Positions 33,044 through 45,271 of a DNA stretch of 64,000 nt are shown piece by piece. The DNA is from Trogon surrucura. Taxonomy: Eukaryota; Chordata; Aves; Trogoniformes; Trogonidae. Under the pieces are notes generated by a model. It did no database searches. It was not told the DNA's origin and worked only from the letters and a program-made list of their open reading frames with translations. Position 1 is the stretch's first letter. Every line of letters starts with the position of its first letter. The stretch covers positions 10,233,487 to 10,297,486 of the forward strand of contig CM036622.1 of the NCBI GenBank assembly GCA_020746105.1, given 5' to 3'. The position numbers were made by a program, and so were the translations under genes.

Positions 33044-36000
33044 ACCCACCCTGGGAGCAGGCATGCAGGAAAATGTCGGTACTGCATCTCTGAAAGCCAG
33101 GATGTTACCTGAAGGGAGCTGCCTGAATTCTTCCAAAGCCAATGCTACCTAGGATGAAGTCTCCATCACTCCTGATTTATGGCCCTAGGACTCACCTCCA
33201 TAGGGTGGCCAAGGCATGCATATATTTAGGTCCAAGTGAACCTCACATTTCTGTTTGGGTGTTGGTGGATGGTTGAGGAAGATAGGAGAGGTTTACTTTC
33301 AGAGTTGCTTGAGTATTCATAAAGATGGGAAAAAGGAAGAAAATAATCCTCTAGCAAGGAATCCTGGAATTAACTGAAGAAAGTTTCAAGCCTGATTATG
33401 AAAAGCACAGGAGGTGACCGTTTCTGGTTGGTGTTAGCATGCAGCAAATTGAGGTATTGTAGTTTTATCTGTTACCAGAAAAGCCCTCTACTTAAAAAAA
33501 AAAAAAAGTAGGAGCCCCACCGTCTCATTTTTAACAAGGACCAGCTGAAAAATGAAGGCAAGCAGCACACAGACCATCTTATGTCTGCCAATTCATTTCC
33601 TGGCCCTGAAAGAAAAAAAAAAAAAGAGAGAGAAAAAAAAATCCTCTTGTTTCCTCTCATGCAGGCCAAACATGGCAAAGCACCAGGGGAATTCTGAATG
33701 GAATCAATTGCACTTGTTACTAACTGAGTTTTCTTTTATTCTTATATTACCAAGGCCTGGATATTCAGCTGCAAGCAATTATAATGAAGAGTTACTGAGT
33801 AATGGTTTCCAGATTGCTCCATGATGGGGCATTAATTGAAAGGGACAATTTAAGAGCTTAGACCATGTAAATGCATTTCTTATTCTGTCAGATCGAGAAA
33901 TTTCTGCATACATGAGGCTGAAATGCTCCGAACTGATAAAGACTTAATAGTAGCCACTTAAGTGAACATTTAGTAAAGGGATTTTACATTTGAGGGATCA
34001 AGAATAATTAAAATAAAGTAGAGATTCAGGGTTTTATTAGGAGTCAGAATGTGAATGTTATCAGCAGCCTGGTAATCCTTCTTGGAATTACACCGAATTT
34101 GCACAGGGGGAAGAGTCATCTCATCGGTTTTGGCTCCCTATCTCGCTGTCTGATCTCACTTTAGTCCTTGACACTCCTGAGTGAAAGACCCTATTGAGTC
34201 CCAAAGAATCAAAGGCAAAATTCCCTATAAAGTTAGCAGAATGAGTTCAGAAGGATAACATTGCATTGCTGGATATCTGCCCTTTTCTAAATTCCAGTTA
34301 GGAGAAAACACTTCCAAACCGGGGAGCTAATTCTTAGTATAACAACCAGCTTCAAGTATAGCAGTGGATAAATGAGGGTTTTAATTCTGCTATAGCCAAG
34401 CAAACACAAATGAAAAATATCCCTTGGACTACACTGATTGTTTGTTGCAGTGAAAGAGTGAAGCCCTGGAGTTGGCAAGCTGTCCAAACCATACTGTTTT
34501 CAGTATGATATAACTGATCTTTCACAGGTTTTAGAAAAATATTTCTCTGCATTTAACTATGAAATCAGGCATTTATCTTTATTTCTTCAATTGATATTTT
34601 ATTGCCTTAGTAATTGCTGCAGATAATACAAATGAATATATTTTACCCTAAGTTAGTGAGTCTTCCTATTTTTCTCATGAATTCATACTAAACAAAAAAT
34701 TACTTCTAATCAAGAGAAATGTTTACTTTCCTAAAACATCAAGTTACTTATAGGAATATTTCTGGGAGGAAGGAGGGGGAAGGGAGTTTATGTCTTGGGC
34801 TTCTGCTATTATCTAGCTTGAACAGATGGAAGCTCAGCCACTTGTGATTAAATCACTGGAATGAAGATGGACATCACTGAAATGGTGGTCAGTCATTTGC
34901 TCAATCCTATGTGAAGAGCAGCCCCCCTGAAGCAAGACACAGCCTGCTAGAGAACTATTACTAAGATGCCTGGGGGTGAAAATATAAACACCTTCAGAGT
35001 GGGTGGTCAGCTCAGGTCAGGCTTAGGGGTTGATTCACAGGCATTAAATTAATCTGTAAAAAGGGATGTTGCCAGACTGCAATCAGGGGAGGAGGGAAGC
35101 ACGGTGTGTGTGCCAGTCACTGGGCTCCTACAAATGAGCAGCCAGGCAAGAGACTGTGTTTCACCATCTGGTACAAAAGCAAACCAAAAATGGGGGCAGA
35201 AGCTGAATACTGGTCCTGCTCAACCACATGGCAAAATCCTCTGGGCTTCACTGGAGCATCTTCCCCCTGAGCCCTCTTCCCCTCCTCTGCCCCTTGCTGC
35301 TGTTCACCTTTGCCTCCCAGCTGCAGGGAGAGACGTGGCTCGGGATGGGCAGGGAAATCCCACTGGCCTGGGGGCACCTGCAGAGGCTGTGGCCAGCACC
35401 CTCCCTGGTCCAGCACCCTCCCTGTCCCCTGCAGTCCTGGGACCTCAGTTGTGGAGCTGATGGTTGCCAGCTGGTTGCTTCTCTCAGACCAGCCTCAAGA
35501 TGTAATTAAAAATTGGATTGAGGTGGCCTCTAGTTCACCTTTGGACCTGACATGATAAGAAGTTGGGAGGATCCTCCAGAAGAAAAGCCTTGCAAGTGAA
35601 GTTTAGTGAGGCATCTACATGCTCTAAATCATGGAGAAACCTGGTGGCAGCCAGGAGTGACTGTAGGTACAGCCAAAACAGGAAATAGCCAAAAAAATGG
35701 CCTTTGTTTCCCCTCATGATATGCATATGCCAGGTTGCTGGAAAAGCAGAGAGGGGCTGGGAAGAACGACTAGGTGGTTACTGCCAGGAGCATGGGAGAA
35801 GGGGACCATTCACTTGCCAGGAATAGAAATTATCTCCCCACATCCCTCTTGATTGCTCAGCCTGGCTGTCCCCCTTCAGGACCTCCATCCCAGCTCTGCT
35901 GCTTCCCTGCCTCCTCCCAGTTCCCCCTCCTCGGGATGGCAAAACTCACTGCTGGGAAACCCTGAGCAAACACTGTGGGAGATGCATGCAGAAGCCCTGT

Positions 36001-39000
36001 GAAAAGGCAGCAAGGCAGACAAAAAAATAATGGTGTGCCCCCATTCTCTGATGCATCCAGATCTCTGCACCGAGATGTGCACTGGGGAGGTACCCTGGCG
36101 ACAGGAACCTGTCTGGCTCTTCTGAGTTCTCTGCATCTCCCCCTGGCACTGGCAGGCCCTGGCACAGCAGAGGAGCAAAGACTCAAGATGAGAAACCACA
36201 GAAGCTGTGGCAGAAATGTCTGGGAAATGCAGGATGGAGCCAGGGTGGCCTTCCCCGGGGTCAGAAGAAAAAGCATTATGATTAGTCAAATATATCTTGA
36301 TTCATTTAATACCTGAAGAAGAAAAGGTGTGCAGTGTCACTTCACAGAAGTTATGGGAAAGCAGGCTACTGCAGAATAGGAAGTTTAGGAAAGGCTTTCC
36401 CCATTCCCCTCAAATATGTGAATTTGTGTTCAGTAGGAGGGCTTCTTTTTAAATCAGTGCCATTGCTTTCTTTATTGGCTAATAAACTTACACCTGGAAT
36501 TGCTCTGGCCTACAACTAGTCAGAAATTCATCCAGTAAACCCACACATACAGAAAATAAATGAAAATATTTTTAACGCATTACTATTAAAACCAAAGAAA
36601 AATATTATCTGGGAATAAATAATAGCATAATTAAAAATAGCTTGTGGGAGACTAGAGGTCTGTGTGGGGGGTGGCTGTTCTTGTTTATCAGTTTAGGTTT
36701 CCCCCCAAGTCCAACTCTGCTTTGAAATGTAACACGTCATTAAGGAATTTGTAGTTACAAAGTACAGACACTTGCTCCTGACAGTAAGCATGGCCACTTC
36801 TGTTAACAGAGCGAAACCATAACCACTCCTTCCACCTTGCCCCTACTCCGAAACAGCAAAAATCCTGATTAACAGCCAGGATAAATATGGCAGCCAACCA
36901 AAACACTATTCCAACGTGGAGTTTGGTCAGGCTATAAAACTGCCAGCAAAAAACCCAGAAGCAAAGCTTGACGCTGAATTTTAAGTTTAGAATAATAGTC
37001 TAACCCAAAGAAATATGAACCTGATAACCGCTAAGGAAGGAGTCTGGGATTTTCATTAGTCACTTGCATGGAGGGGGCAGTGTTGCTGCTGGGAGGTGGG
37101 ATGCATAATGGCACAGTGGTGAAATGTAGAAAGGGGCAGAATGGTTCAAATCTTGAGAAGGAAAAGGGAGGGGAGAAGCGTGTTTGTTTTTAAAGGCAAT
37201 TTTACATTAAGTCACACAAGCATTGAAAGACTCACTGTTCTTGCAAGTTCTAGGCTAGACCAGTCTGATGCAGCATAAAAGTTCTTCTGTTTGTGTAAGG
37301 GGAACGGGTGTGTGCCCAGCACCCACAGAAATTAATGGACTGTGGGCAAATATAGTTTTCCCTCAACTCCCCAAAATTTTGGTTTTGTTTTTAGGGAAAA
37401 CCCTGTGACCCCACCATATGATGGAAAGTCAAGTGCCTCAAAGTAAATCAAATAATTAGAAGGACGTTTCCTATGCTTTAAAAAATTCACTCACAAAAAA
37501 AACCCTCACCAAACCTCCAAAAAACTTGGGGGTGGTTTACTTGTTTTCACTGGCTGAAAGGATCGTTGCGTAGTTGGCCCTTGTGTGTCTTGATTTGTGA
37601 CACACAGGTTTTAGTCATGCTTAGACTTTCTGAAAAATAATAGTTATAATAAGAGCAGTGGCAGATTTAACCACAAGCAGACGGGACATTGCCTCAAGGC
37701 CCCGTCTCTGTAATGAGTGTAGATTATTTTGGTTGCTATTTTCTGCTCTGCAAAGTGCTTGAAAGCACTTATACATAACTCCTGGCACCAGTCCCACACC
37801 TTAAATGGTATTTCCAATGTAGCCAAGTATGAATTGCTCACCCAGGCAGGATTAAAGTGTTCATTGTTTACCTGCTGCACGTGTAGATGGAAGTGCATAT
37901 CTTTCATGTAGTCATAACACGTTGGTGTTAGGGAGTGTGATTGTTATCAGTGATTTTTTGCAGTAAACCAGAGAAGTCCTCTCCATGTTACATAGCATCG
38001 TGCCAGACTGTTTATGCACAATTTCCTAAAGCCCTAAAACTCAGCACTGGTGTTTAAGGGCCAAAGTAAAAACTGCTTTTAGTAGAAAGAAGTTGACAAA
38101 ATCTTTTTATTAAGGCTCTTTAGCTTTATTTTGAGGGTCTATTTAAAACCAAAATCCATTCACACATTATTAGTGAGAATTTACTTGAGAAAAAAAAAAA
38201 AACAACGAAAAAGAGCAATACAATGTATAAAGGGGAAAAAGTCAAATTAAGTTCTTTTTTTGTGCATGTGATACATATATAGTTTTCTTTATAAAACTAG
38301 ATCTCACTGGATGCTCAGGAAAAGCAAACTAGGAACTAACGAGTTACATATGTTAGATAACATGCTTCCTGCAGTTGTGCTGATACACAGTGGGTTTGTG
38401 CAGCTCAAAGGAGCCATTAGCTCCCTCTCACCCCAGAGATCCTCAAAGGAAGTTACAAGCAGATCCCCAGGTTGCCGAAGATGCTGTTATTTGATGACTG
38501 GGTGCTAGATAACGGTGCCTGTAGAGTATCCGTTTGCCTCACAGTGTCTGTTCTCTATGTGCAGGGGTAACTTGCACAAGGGGCAATTGGTTCTGAGAAA
38601 TCAAAATTACATAGGGTACTATATTTGGATTTGTTGGATATAATCTGAAGGTTCAGAGGTCTGTGTGTAAGCCCTCACGGTATTCACTTGAGCTAAACAA
38701 TTTGATTTTTATAGAAAGTTTGTGAAAACCTTTTCTACAGCATTTTTAAGGTCATCCTACAATGTTTAATAAAGTCCCACTGAGTGTTTTACATTAGTTT
38801 ACGGATCCTACTCATCCTCTATTCAGTGCCAGAGGATTTTTCAGTGAAGGGGTAGACAGCAGTTTCTGTGTCAGTACAGAAATACTAGGGCAATATTTCA
38901 CAGCTTTACAGAATTTAAGATGTAGAAGAGGCTACTGCAGTGCTGCTGACACAACCCTGACTGTAGTCATCACATGAAATACTCCAGGAAAAATTAGAAG

Positions 39001-39598
39001 TTGAGGAAAAGGGGGAATATGTCTCAAGAAAACTGTTTGTCTCCAGGGTGTCATCTGGTACCATACTTCTCCCTTAGCCTGACACAGAAAAGACATACCA
39101 AGTCCTGCGAGCTGTGTCATGATGTTATGCTACTTTGTGTTCCTATCAAACTCTGCTCTCAAGCCCACGGATACTTTGCAGGAATGGTGTTTTTCCTTGA
39201 ACATCTGGATCCCACAAAAGGCTTTCAAGGTAGAGTTGCGACAAATATACTATTGGCGCTGGCAGCTACAGAGATGTGAGCGTGTTTCTGTTGGAAGGCT
39301 GCTTGAGATGATCAGTGGGATAGATTGTATCTCATTATCCCAAAACAGAAAGAAAGAAGGAAAGATAAATGCTCTGTTCTTTCATATCAATGGGGAAAAG
39401 GCACCAGCCTGAAAGGACTACCAATATCAAGGACCAATGAAAGTAAAATAAAAATTATGGTAAAAATGAGCAGTCATACTTTTGCAGTGAGGTTACTGAG
39501 GTATCAGAGACAGTCCATGGGCATGGTCAAAGTTGGGGCACCATGTAGCAGGTATCTGTGGGCAAGCTACATGTCTTAGCTACGGAACAACTTCAAGA
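33044..39598. other. Non-coding, nothing firmly recognised
   Basis: Several purine tracts occur (A13 at 33494-33506; A/G-rich 33610-33650). The part 33740-34160 is AT-rich and CNE-like. The part 35240-36280 is G+C-richer; overlapping frames of up to 139 codons on both strands there have no motif and are treated as chance. A 17-bp direct repeat lies at 35393-35426. The remainder to 39598 is ordinary AT-rich sequence. Confidence 0.5.
35393..35426. repeat. Two-unit 17-bp tandem repeat
   Basis: CCAGCACCCTCCCTGGT is followed directly by CCAGCACCCTCCCTGTC (two mismatches at the end of the unit) inside a G+C-rich stretch. It is a small local duplication with no evident function. Confidence 0.8.
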
Positions 39599-39599
39599 T

Positions 39600-39615
39600 C
39601 ATAGAATCATAGAGT
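39600..39615 (-). repeat. CR1 terminal octamer repeat
   Basis: Two tandem octamers, read on the minus strand as ACTCTATG then ATTCTATG, mark the 3' end of the long CR1. The inner unit has one substitution. They are the recognition tail used by CR1 reverse transcriptase and define the right-hand limit of the insertion. Confidence 0.9.
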
Positions 39616-39679
39616 ATTAGGGATTGGAAGGGACCTCGAAAGATCATCAAGTCCAATCCCCCTGCCAGAGCAGGAATGC

Positions 39680-42565
39680 CTAGACTATGCCACACAGGAA
39701 CGTGTCCAGGCAGGTCTTGAATGTCTCCAGAGAAGGAGACTCCACAGCCTCTCTGGGCAGCCTGTTCCAGGGCTCCGTCACCCTCACTGAGAAGAAGTTT
39801 CTTCTCGAGTTTAAGCGGAACCTCTTATGTTCCAGTTTCAGCCCATTACCCCTTGTCCTATCAGTGGTTGTCACCGAGAAGAGCCTGGCTCCATCCTCGT
39901 GACACTCACCCTTGATATATTTGTAAACATTAATGAGGTCACCCCTCAGTCTCCTCTTCTCCAAACTAAAGAGCCCCAGCTCCTTCAGTCTTTTCTCATA
40001 AGGGAGATGCTCCACTCCCTTAATCATCCTAGTTGCCCTGTGCTGGACTCTCTCCAGCAGTTCCCTGTCTTTCTTGAACTGAGGGGCCCAGAACTGGACA
40101 CAATATTCCAGATGGGGTCTCACCAGGGCAGAGTAGAGGGGAAGGAGGACCTCTCTTGACCTACTCACCACCCCCCTTCTAATACACCCCAGGATGCCAT
40201 TGGCCTTCCTGGTCACAAGGGCACACTGCTGGCTCATGGTCATCCTGCTGTCCACCAAGACTCCCAGGTCCCTTTCCCCTACACTACTCTCTAATAAGTC
40301 ATTCCCCAACTTATACTGGAACCTGGGGTTGTTCCTACCCAGATGCAAGACCCTACATTTACCCTTGTTATATTTCATTAAATTTTTCCCCGCCCAACGC
40401 TCCAGCCTGTCCAGGTCTCGCTGGATGGCAGCACAGCCTTCTGGTGTGTCAGCCACTCCTCCCAGCTTGGTGTCATCAGCAAACTTGCTGATAGTACTCT
40501 CTAGTCCCTCATCCAAGTCATCGATGAATATATTGAATAATACTGGTCCCAGTACCGACCCTTGAGGGACTCCACTGGATACAGGTCTCCAACCAGACTC
40601 CACCCCATTGACCACAACTCTTTGGCTTCTTCCCCTTAGCCAGTTCACAGTCCACCTCACTACCCGAGAGTCTAGACCACACTTCCTCAGTTTAGCAGCA
40701 AGGATGCCGTGGGAGACTGTGTCAAATGCTTTACCGAAGTCAAGGTAGACCACATCCACCGCTCTGCCATCATCTATCCACCTTGTTATATCCTCATAAA
40801 AGGCTATGAGGTTAGTCAAGCACGACTTCCCTTTGGTGAAGCCATGTTGACTGTCTCTAATGACTCTCTTATCCCTGATATGCCTTGAGATGGCACCAAG
40901 GATAAGTCGTTCCATCACTTTCCCAGGGGTGGAGGTGAGGCTGACCGGTCTATAGTTACCCGGGTCCTCCTTCTTGCCCTTTTTGAAGACTGGAGTGACA
41001 TTTGCTTCCCTCCAGTCCTCAGGCACCTCTCCCGTTTCCCAAGACTTGGCAAAGATGATGGAGAGTGGTCTAGCAATGACATCAGCCAGCTCCCTCAGCA
41101 CCCGTGGATGCATCCCGTCTGGACCCATGGATTTATGGATGTCCAGATTGCTTAATTGGTCCCTAACGCAGTCCTCATCGACTAAAGCAAACTCCTCCAC
41201 TGCCCTGACTTCCTCTGGGGCCTCAGGGGAATGGGGCTCCTCAGGACAGCCTCCGGCAGAGTAGACAGAGGCAAAGAAGGCATTCAGTAACTCTGCCTTC
41301 TCTGTATCTTCTGTCACCAAGGCACCCACCCCATTCATCAGTGGGCCTACATTGCCTCTGGTGTTAGTTTTATCTGCCACGTATTTGAAAAAGCTCTTCC
41401 TGTTGTCCTTGACCCCTCTCGCCAGGTTCAATTCTAGGGAGGCCTTTGCTTTCCTAGTTGCCTCCCTACACCCTCGGACAACAGCCTTATATTATTCCCA
41501 AGTGGCCAGACCTGCCTTCCAAGATCTGTAAATTCTCCTCTTGCCCTTGAGCTTACCCAGCAGATCCCTGTTTAGCCACGCAGGTCTCCTGGCTCCCTTC
41601 CTTGACTTCCTACGTGTCGGGATGCTCTGATCTTGAGCACAGTAGAAGCAGTCCCTGAACGCTAACCAACTATCTTGGGCCCCTTTACCTTCAAACAGCC
41701 TTGCCCATGGGATTTTCTCTAGTAATTGCTTGAAAAATCCAAAGTTTGCCTTGGCAAAGTCCAGGGTTGCAATTCTGCTTGCTATTTTGTTTCTGCTACA
41801 TGAGATCCTGAACTCCACCATTTCATGGTCACTGCAGCCAAGGCAGCCCTCAACCTTCACTGCTTCAACCAGATCCTCCTTGTTAGCGAGGATGAGGTCC
41901 AGCAGTGCTCCTCTCCTAGTCGGCTCCTCCACCATTTGCATCAGAAAATTATCATCGATGCACTGGAGGAACCTCTTGGACTGTGGCTGGCTGGCTGAGT
42001 TGTCCTTCCAGCAAATATCAGGGAAGTTAAAATCCCCCACAACAACCAGGGCCTGTGATTGTGAGACCGCTCTCAGCTGCCTGTAGAAGGCCTCATCAAC
42101 TTCCTCACCCTGATCTGGTGGCCTGTGATAGACACCCACAACAGTATCTCTCCTGCCAGCCTGCCCCTTAATTCTAACTCATATACTCTCAACTTGCTCC
42201 TCATCCATGCCTGGATGGTATTCAAGACATTGTAGTTGCTCTTTCACGTAAAGAGCGACTGCACCACCTCGCCTGGCTGGCCTGTCTTTCCTGAAAAGGA
42301 CATAGCCACCCATGACCACATTCCAGTCATGTGAGCTGTCCCACCATGTCTCTGTAATTGCCACCAGATCATAATCTCCTGCCCGAACCCAGGTTTCTAG
42401 CTCCTCCTGCTTATTCCCCATGCTGCGTGCATTGGTGTATAAGCATTTCAGGGAGCAAGCTGAGCACACTGATCTCACCCTAGGGGGATGGAAGGCCACC
42501 CGGTCCTCATAATTTCTAGAGCACTGCCCCGCTGCAATCCCAGCTATAACCCCATCCCCCTTCAT
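39680..42565 (-). pseudogene. CR1 ORF2 (endonuclease-reverse transcriptase), two nonsense codons
   Basis: A single uninterrupted phase of 961 codons with only two stops: TGA at codon 129 (42181-42179) and TAA at codon 358 (41494-41492); no frameshift. Endonuclease (about residues 38-250): YTNARS with Asn45, ITETWWD with Glu72, GDFNFPDICW with Asp178/Asn180, CSDHE with Asp246/His247. Reverse transcriptase (about 525-770): [52 protein letters not shown] (Asp608), [20 protein letters not shown], and intact FADD at 695-698. The C-terminal region ([42 protein letters not shown]) matches the tail-only copies elsewhere in the window. An active protein would nick the target and prime cDNA synthesis there. 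ATG 42565 is the first start after an in-frame TGA upstream and lies 2 bases past the ORF1 stop. The 583-codon C-terminal part (39680-41431) is fully open. Confidence 0.95.
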
Positions 42566-42567
42566 AT

Positions 42568-43634
42568 CTAGTTTAAAGAACGCTCTATGAGTCCCATCAG
42601 CTCATGACCAAGGATCCTTTTTTCCCTTTGTGTCATTTGAACCCCAGCTTGTTTCAGTAGATCAGGTGCCCTGTAATCTCCCCATGGTTAAAAAATCCAA
42701 AGCTAGACCGCTGGCACCACCCCTTTAGCCAAGTATTAATCTGCTGCACTTTGTCAAACCTTCCACTATTTTCCCTCATAATTCAAGGAATAGAGGCAAA
42801 CACAACCTGTGCGCCTGATCTTTCTAGCATCTGCCCCAGTGCCCTAAAGTCCCTTTTGATTGCTTCTGGTCGTCTCTCTACTATCTCATCATTACTGATC
42901 TGCATAACCAAAAGCGGGTAATAGTCCGTGGGTTTGACCAGACCAGGAAGCTTCTTGATAACATCCTTAACTCGGGCCCCAGGGAGGCAGCAGACTTCCC
43001 TGTGGGTCGGATCAGGGCGGCAGACAGGGCCCTCTGTTCCCCTCAAGAGGGAGTCTCCAATTACAATTACCCTCCTTTTTTTCTTAGATGAAGAAGTCCT
43101 AATGCGTGTATCCGAGTGACTCACCCTAGACAGCCCTATGGGTGAACCCTCCACTGACTCTTCCTTGGCCTGGCTCTCATTGTCTAGAGCCCCATACCTG
43201 TTTTGCAGGGGCAACCGGGCAGGTGAGGGAGGCCGGGCAGGGATTTTCCTTCCTTTCCTGGCAGGCACCTGCTTCCACTCTTCCCTATCCTTTAGGTCCC
43301 CACCTTTTGCCTGATGGCCAGAGGTGGGGGGATATTCAGCTCTTTGCGGAGCTTGCTGCTCGCCATTCAGGACGTGACTCCACCGATCTGTCTCTCTCTC
43401 CGACTCCCTAATGCTCCTCAGCCTTTCTACTTCCTCCTTCAGCTCAGCCACCAGGCTGAGCAGATCGCTCACCTGGTCACATCGGACACAAGTGTCACTT
43501 CCACTACCCTCCATGGCCAGTGCCAGGCTCCGGCATTCTCTGCAGCCCGAGGCCTGAACACCCACATGCTTACGTGGGGCCTCTGTCTGGGTGCCCACAG
43601 TTTTTCTGACAACCATTGACCTGGTGGCAACCAT
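42568..43634 (-). pseudogene. CR1 ORF1 (zinc-binding/esterase protein), broken
   Basis: The first segment is 283 codons from ATG 43634 to TGA 42785-42783. Seen in it: CxxC pairs at residues 31-34 and 49-52 (putative zinc finger); a leucine/valine-rich short coiled coil at about 58-75; a basic, proline-rich linker (about 120-145); a KKKRR run at 184-188; and an SGNH/GDSL-hydrolase block I, VIVIGDSLLRGTE, with Ser195. After the TGA, homology continues in the same frame (FDKVQQINTWLKGWC, SSFGFFNHGEITG), then moves to another frame (KRILGHELMGLIERSLN) and ends at TAG 42570-42568. There is therefore one nonsense codon and one frameshift. Where the family normally has Asp-x-x-His near the C-terminus, this copy reads A-G-V-Q, so two expected catalytic residues are lost. 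In CR1 this protein is thought to bind the element RNA. Confidence 0.9.
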
Positions 43635-43650
43635 AGTTGGCTCTACAATA

Positions 43651-44253
43651 CAAAGACTCTCTGAAAGCTATGCACGGAATAGTTTACAGGCCTTTTAAGT
43701 ACTTGCCTTTTAACAAAGACGCAGATGTTCATCGTCGTTCTGCAAGAGTTAGGCATGAATAAATCCAAAGATTTGCAGAAATCCTAAGGTGTGTCTCTGA
43801 CCACATGAGGAGGTGTTCGCACACCATCATCTGTTTAGCTAGACTGTCTGGTCTGTGTGAATTTACTGCTTGTCATTTCAGGGACAGAAGTTAAGAATGG
43901 TATTTTTGTTTTAAAAGCAGTTTAGAAAATATCTTCACAAGTATGTACAACTGTAGGCAGCAGGGGCACTAAGTCTGTTAACAGTGAGTGAACAACTTTC
44001 TTGGAAAACATCTGTTGATGACAGTCATTCCACCCCCCAGAAAATCTGACACTTGGATGGCTATTTATCAAATATAAACCAAAGCAGCTGCAAAACAGAT
44101 AACTTAAGCTGAACGTGAGCTTCTGCTGAACCTACTAGAAACTATGTCACCTGACAATCTCCTGACAGAAGGTAATTTTATATAGGGAGCTGCCAGCCCA
44201 AGTACACTCACACCCCTGCTACCCTGCAACCAACCCTCACAAAAGGTTGCAGC
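43651..44253. other. Non-coding, nothing recognised
   Basis: Sequence between the 5' side of the long CR1 and the next CR1 tail. It may include a few bases of CR1 5' UTR at its left edge. No gene or repeat recognised; composition is ordinary AT-rich. Confidence 0.5.
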
Positions 44254-44333
44254 AGTGTCCCAGCCCATGGCAGGGGAGTTGGAACTAGAGGATATTTAAT
44301 GTCGCTTCCAACCTGAAACATTCCATGACTCTG
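44254..44333 (+). mobile_element. CR1 3' tail remnant, plus orientation
   Basis: An 80-bp remnant: AGTGTCCCAGCCCATGGCAG, GGGAGTTGGAACTAGAGGAT, ATTTAATGTCGCTTCCAACC, then ACATTCCATGACTCTGT. This corresponds to the last part of the CR1 3' UTR plus one ATTCCATG octamer and one diverged unit (ACTCTGTC). It lies only about 0.6 kb upstream of the 5' side of the long CR1, and in the opposite orientation. Confidence 0.85.
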
Positions 44334-45271
44334 TCCGAAATTCCCACCAAAACCTCTACGGCAGCAGAGTTTACGAAGATTATTGGTGTGGTGTTCCATT
44401 GATCATGGTAAGACAGGACTCTGTATGCATTCACACCTTCGCTCTCTCTAATTCATACCCAGGGTACACAGTTGTGACAAGATCCCAAGGTTGTGAATAA
44501 GGAGTCTGGACTCTGCCTGGGGCTCCTGCGAGTAATTCATGGGCTAGGTCTCATTTATCAGCTCCCTGCCCACACTGTGTGTGGAAAAGTGTCACTGGAA
44601 GTTGGCAGCAGAAGCTCCCTCTCACCTCCCCATCTCCCATGGGGAAATTAATGTCTTGGGTGTCCCTAGAGATCCCTAATTTGTGCTTGGTCTTGGAGCT
44701 TTTGTACCTTATGGAATAGAACACCAGAAGCCTGCAATATTCCATATTTCCCCTTAAACCACATAATGCATCAAAAGCATTAATAGGATCATTCAGAGAC
44801 AGCCAGAATTTGTTAGTGAGTGTTGAGGTCTGACTTCAGTTGACTCCAGCACAGTGTGTTCAGAGAGCAAAGAGGTGGGTGCAAATTTTAAACCCCTTGG
44901 CTAGTGATATGTAGAGCTTTCTCAGATGCCTTTATAAAAATCAGCTGTGGTTCAAGCTTCTTGTTCCTTGGTTTTTTCTCTCCCAGAAGCATCTCTGAAT
45001 CATCAGCCAGAAAATGTTCAGCTGCCATTGACCTTTACTGTTAGATGCAGGAAAAGATGTACAGACATTTCATCTACGTATGTCTGTAAATCCACCTGTC
45101 CTTGCAAAGAGTATTGATGTTTCACTCATTGACCAAAACCACTAGTGCATTGGGGTGCCCTCTTCTTCTCTTGCCTCCATTTTCTATTTTCTTTGCAAGA
45201 GGAACATCTTGTATCTTGTATACACCTTTGTGTATGTTGATGATGCTTCTTTATTCAAAGAAATGGTTTGA
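44334..45271. other. Non-coding, nothing recognised
   Basis: No gene or repeat recognised between two plus-oriented CR1 fragments. Short frames (about 64-67 codons) have no motif. Confidence 0.5.

Larger units (their letters stand above)
39600..43650 (-). mobile_element. Near-full-length CR1 non-LTR retrotransposon, minus orientation
   Basis: About 4.05 kb with both CR1 open reading frames in order: ORF1 (from 43634 down to 42568) and ORF2 (from 42565 down to 39680), then a short 3' UTR. The 3' terminus shows GAGGTCCCTTCCAATCCC and octamers, one perfect ATTCTATG and one with a change (plus-strand CATAGAAT at 39600-39607, CATAGAGT at 39608-39615). Full-length avian CR1 is about 4.5 kb, so the 5' UTR is probably missing; the 5' border near 43635-43660 cannot be fixed by eye. 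CR1 usually leaves no clear target-site duplication and none is seen. The copy is far less decayed than the other CR1 relics here, but ORF1 and ORF2 both contain stops. Confidence 0.96.

Noticed and set aside
35857-36289. Two overlapping minus-strand frames of 137-139 codons and a plus-strand frame of 113 codons
   Set aside because: Mutually overlapping frames in a G+C-richer stretch with few stops; none has a motif.
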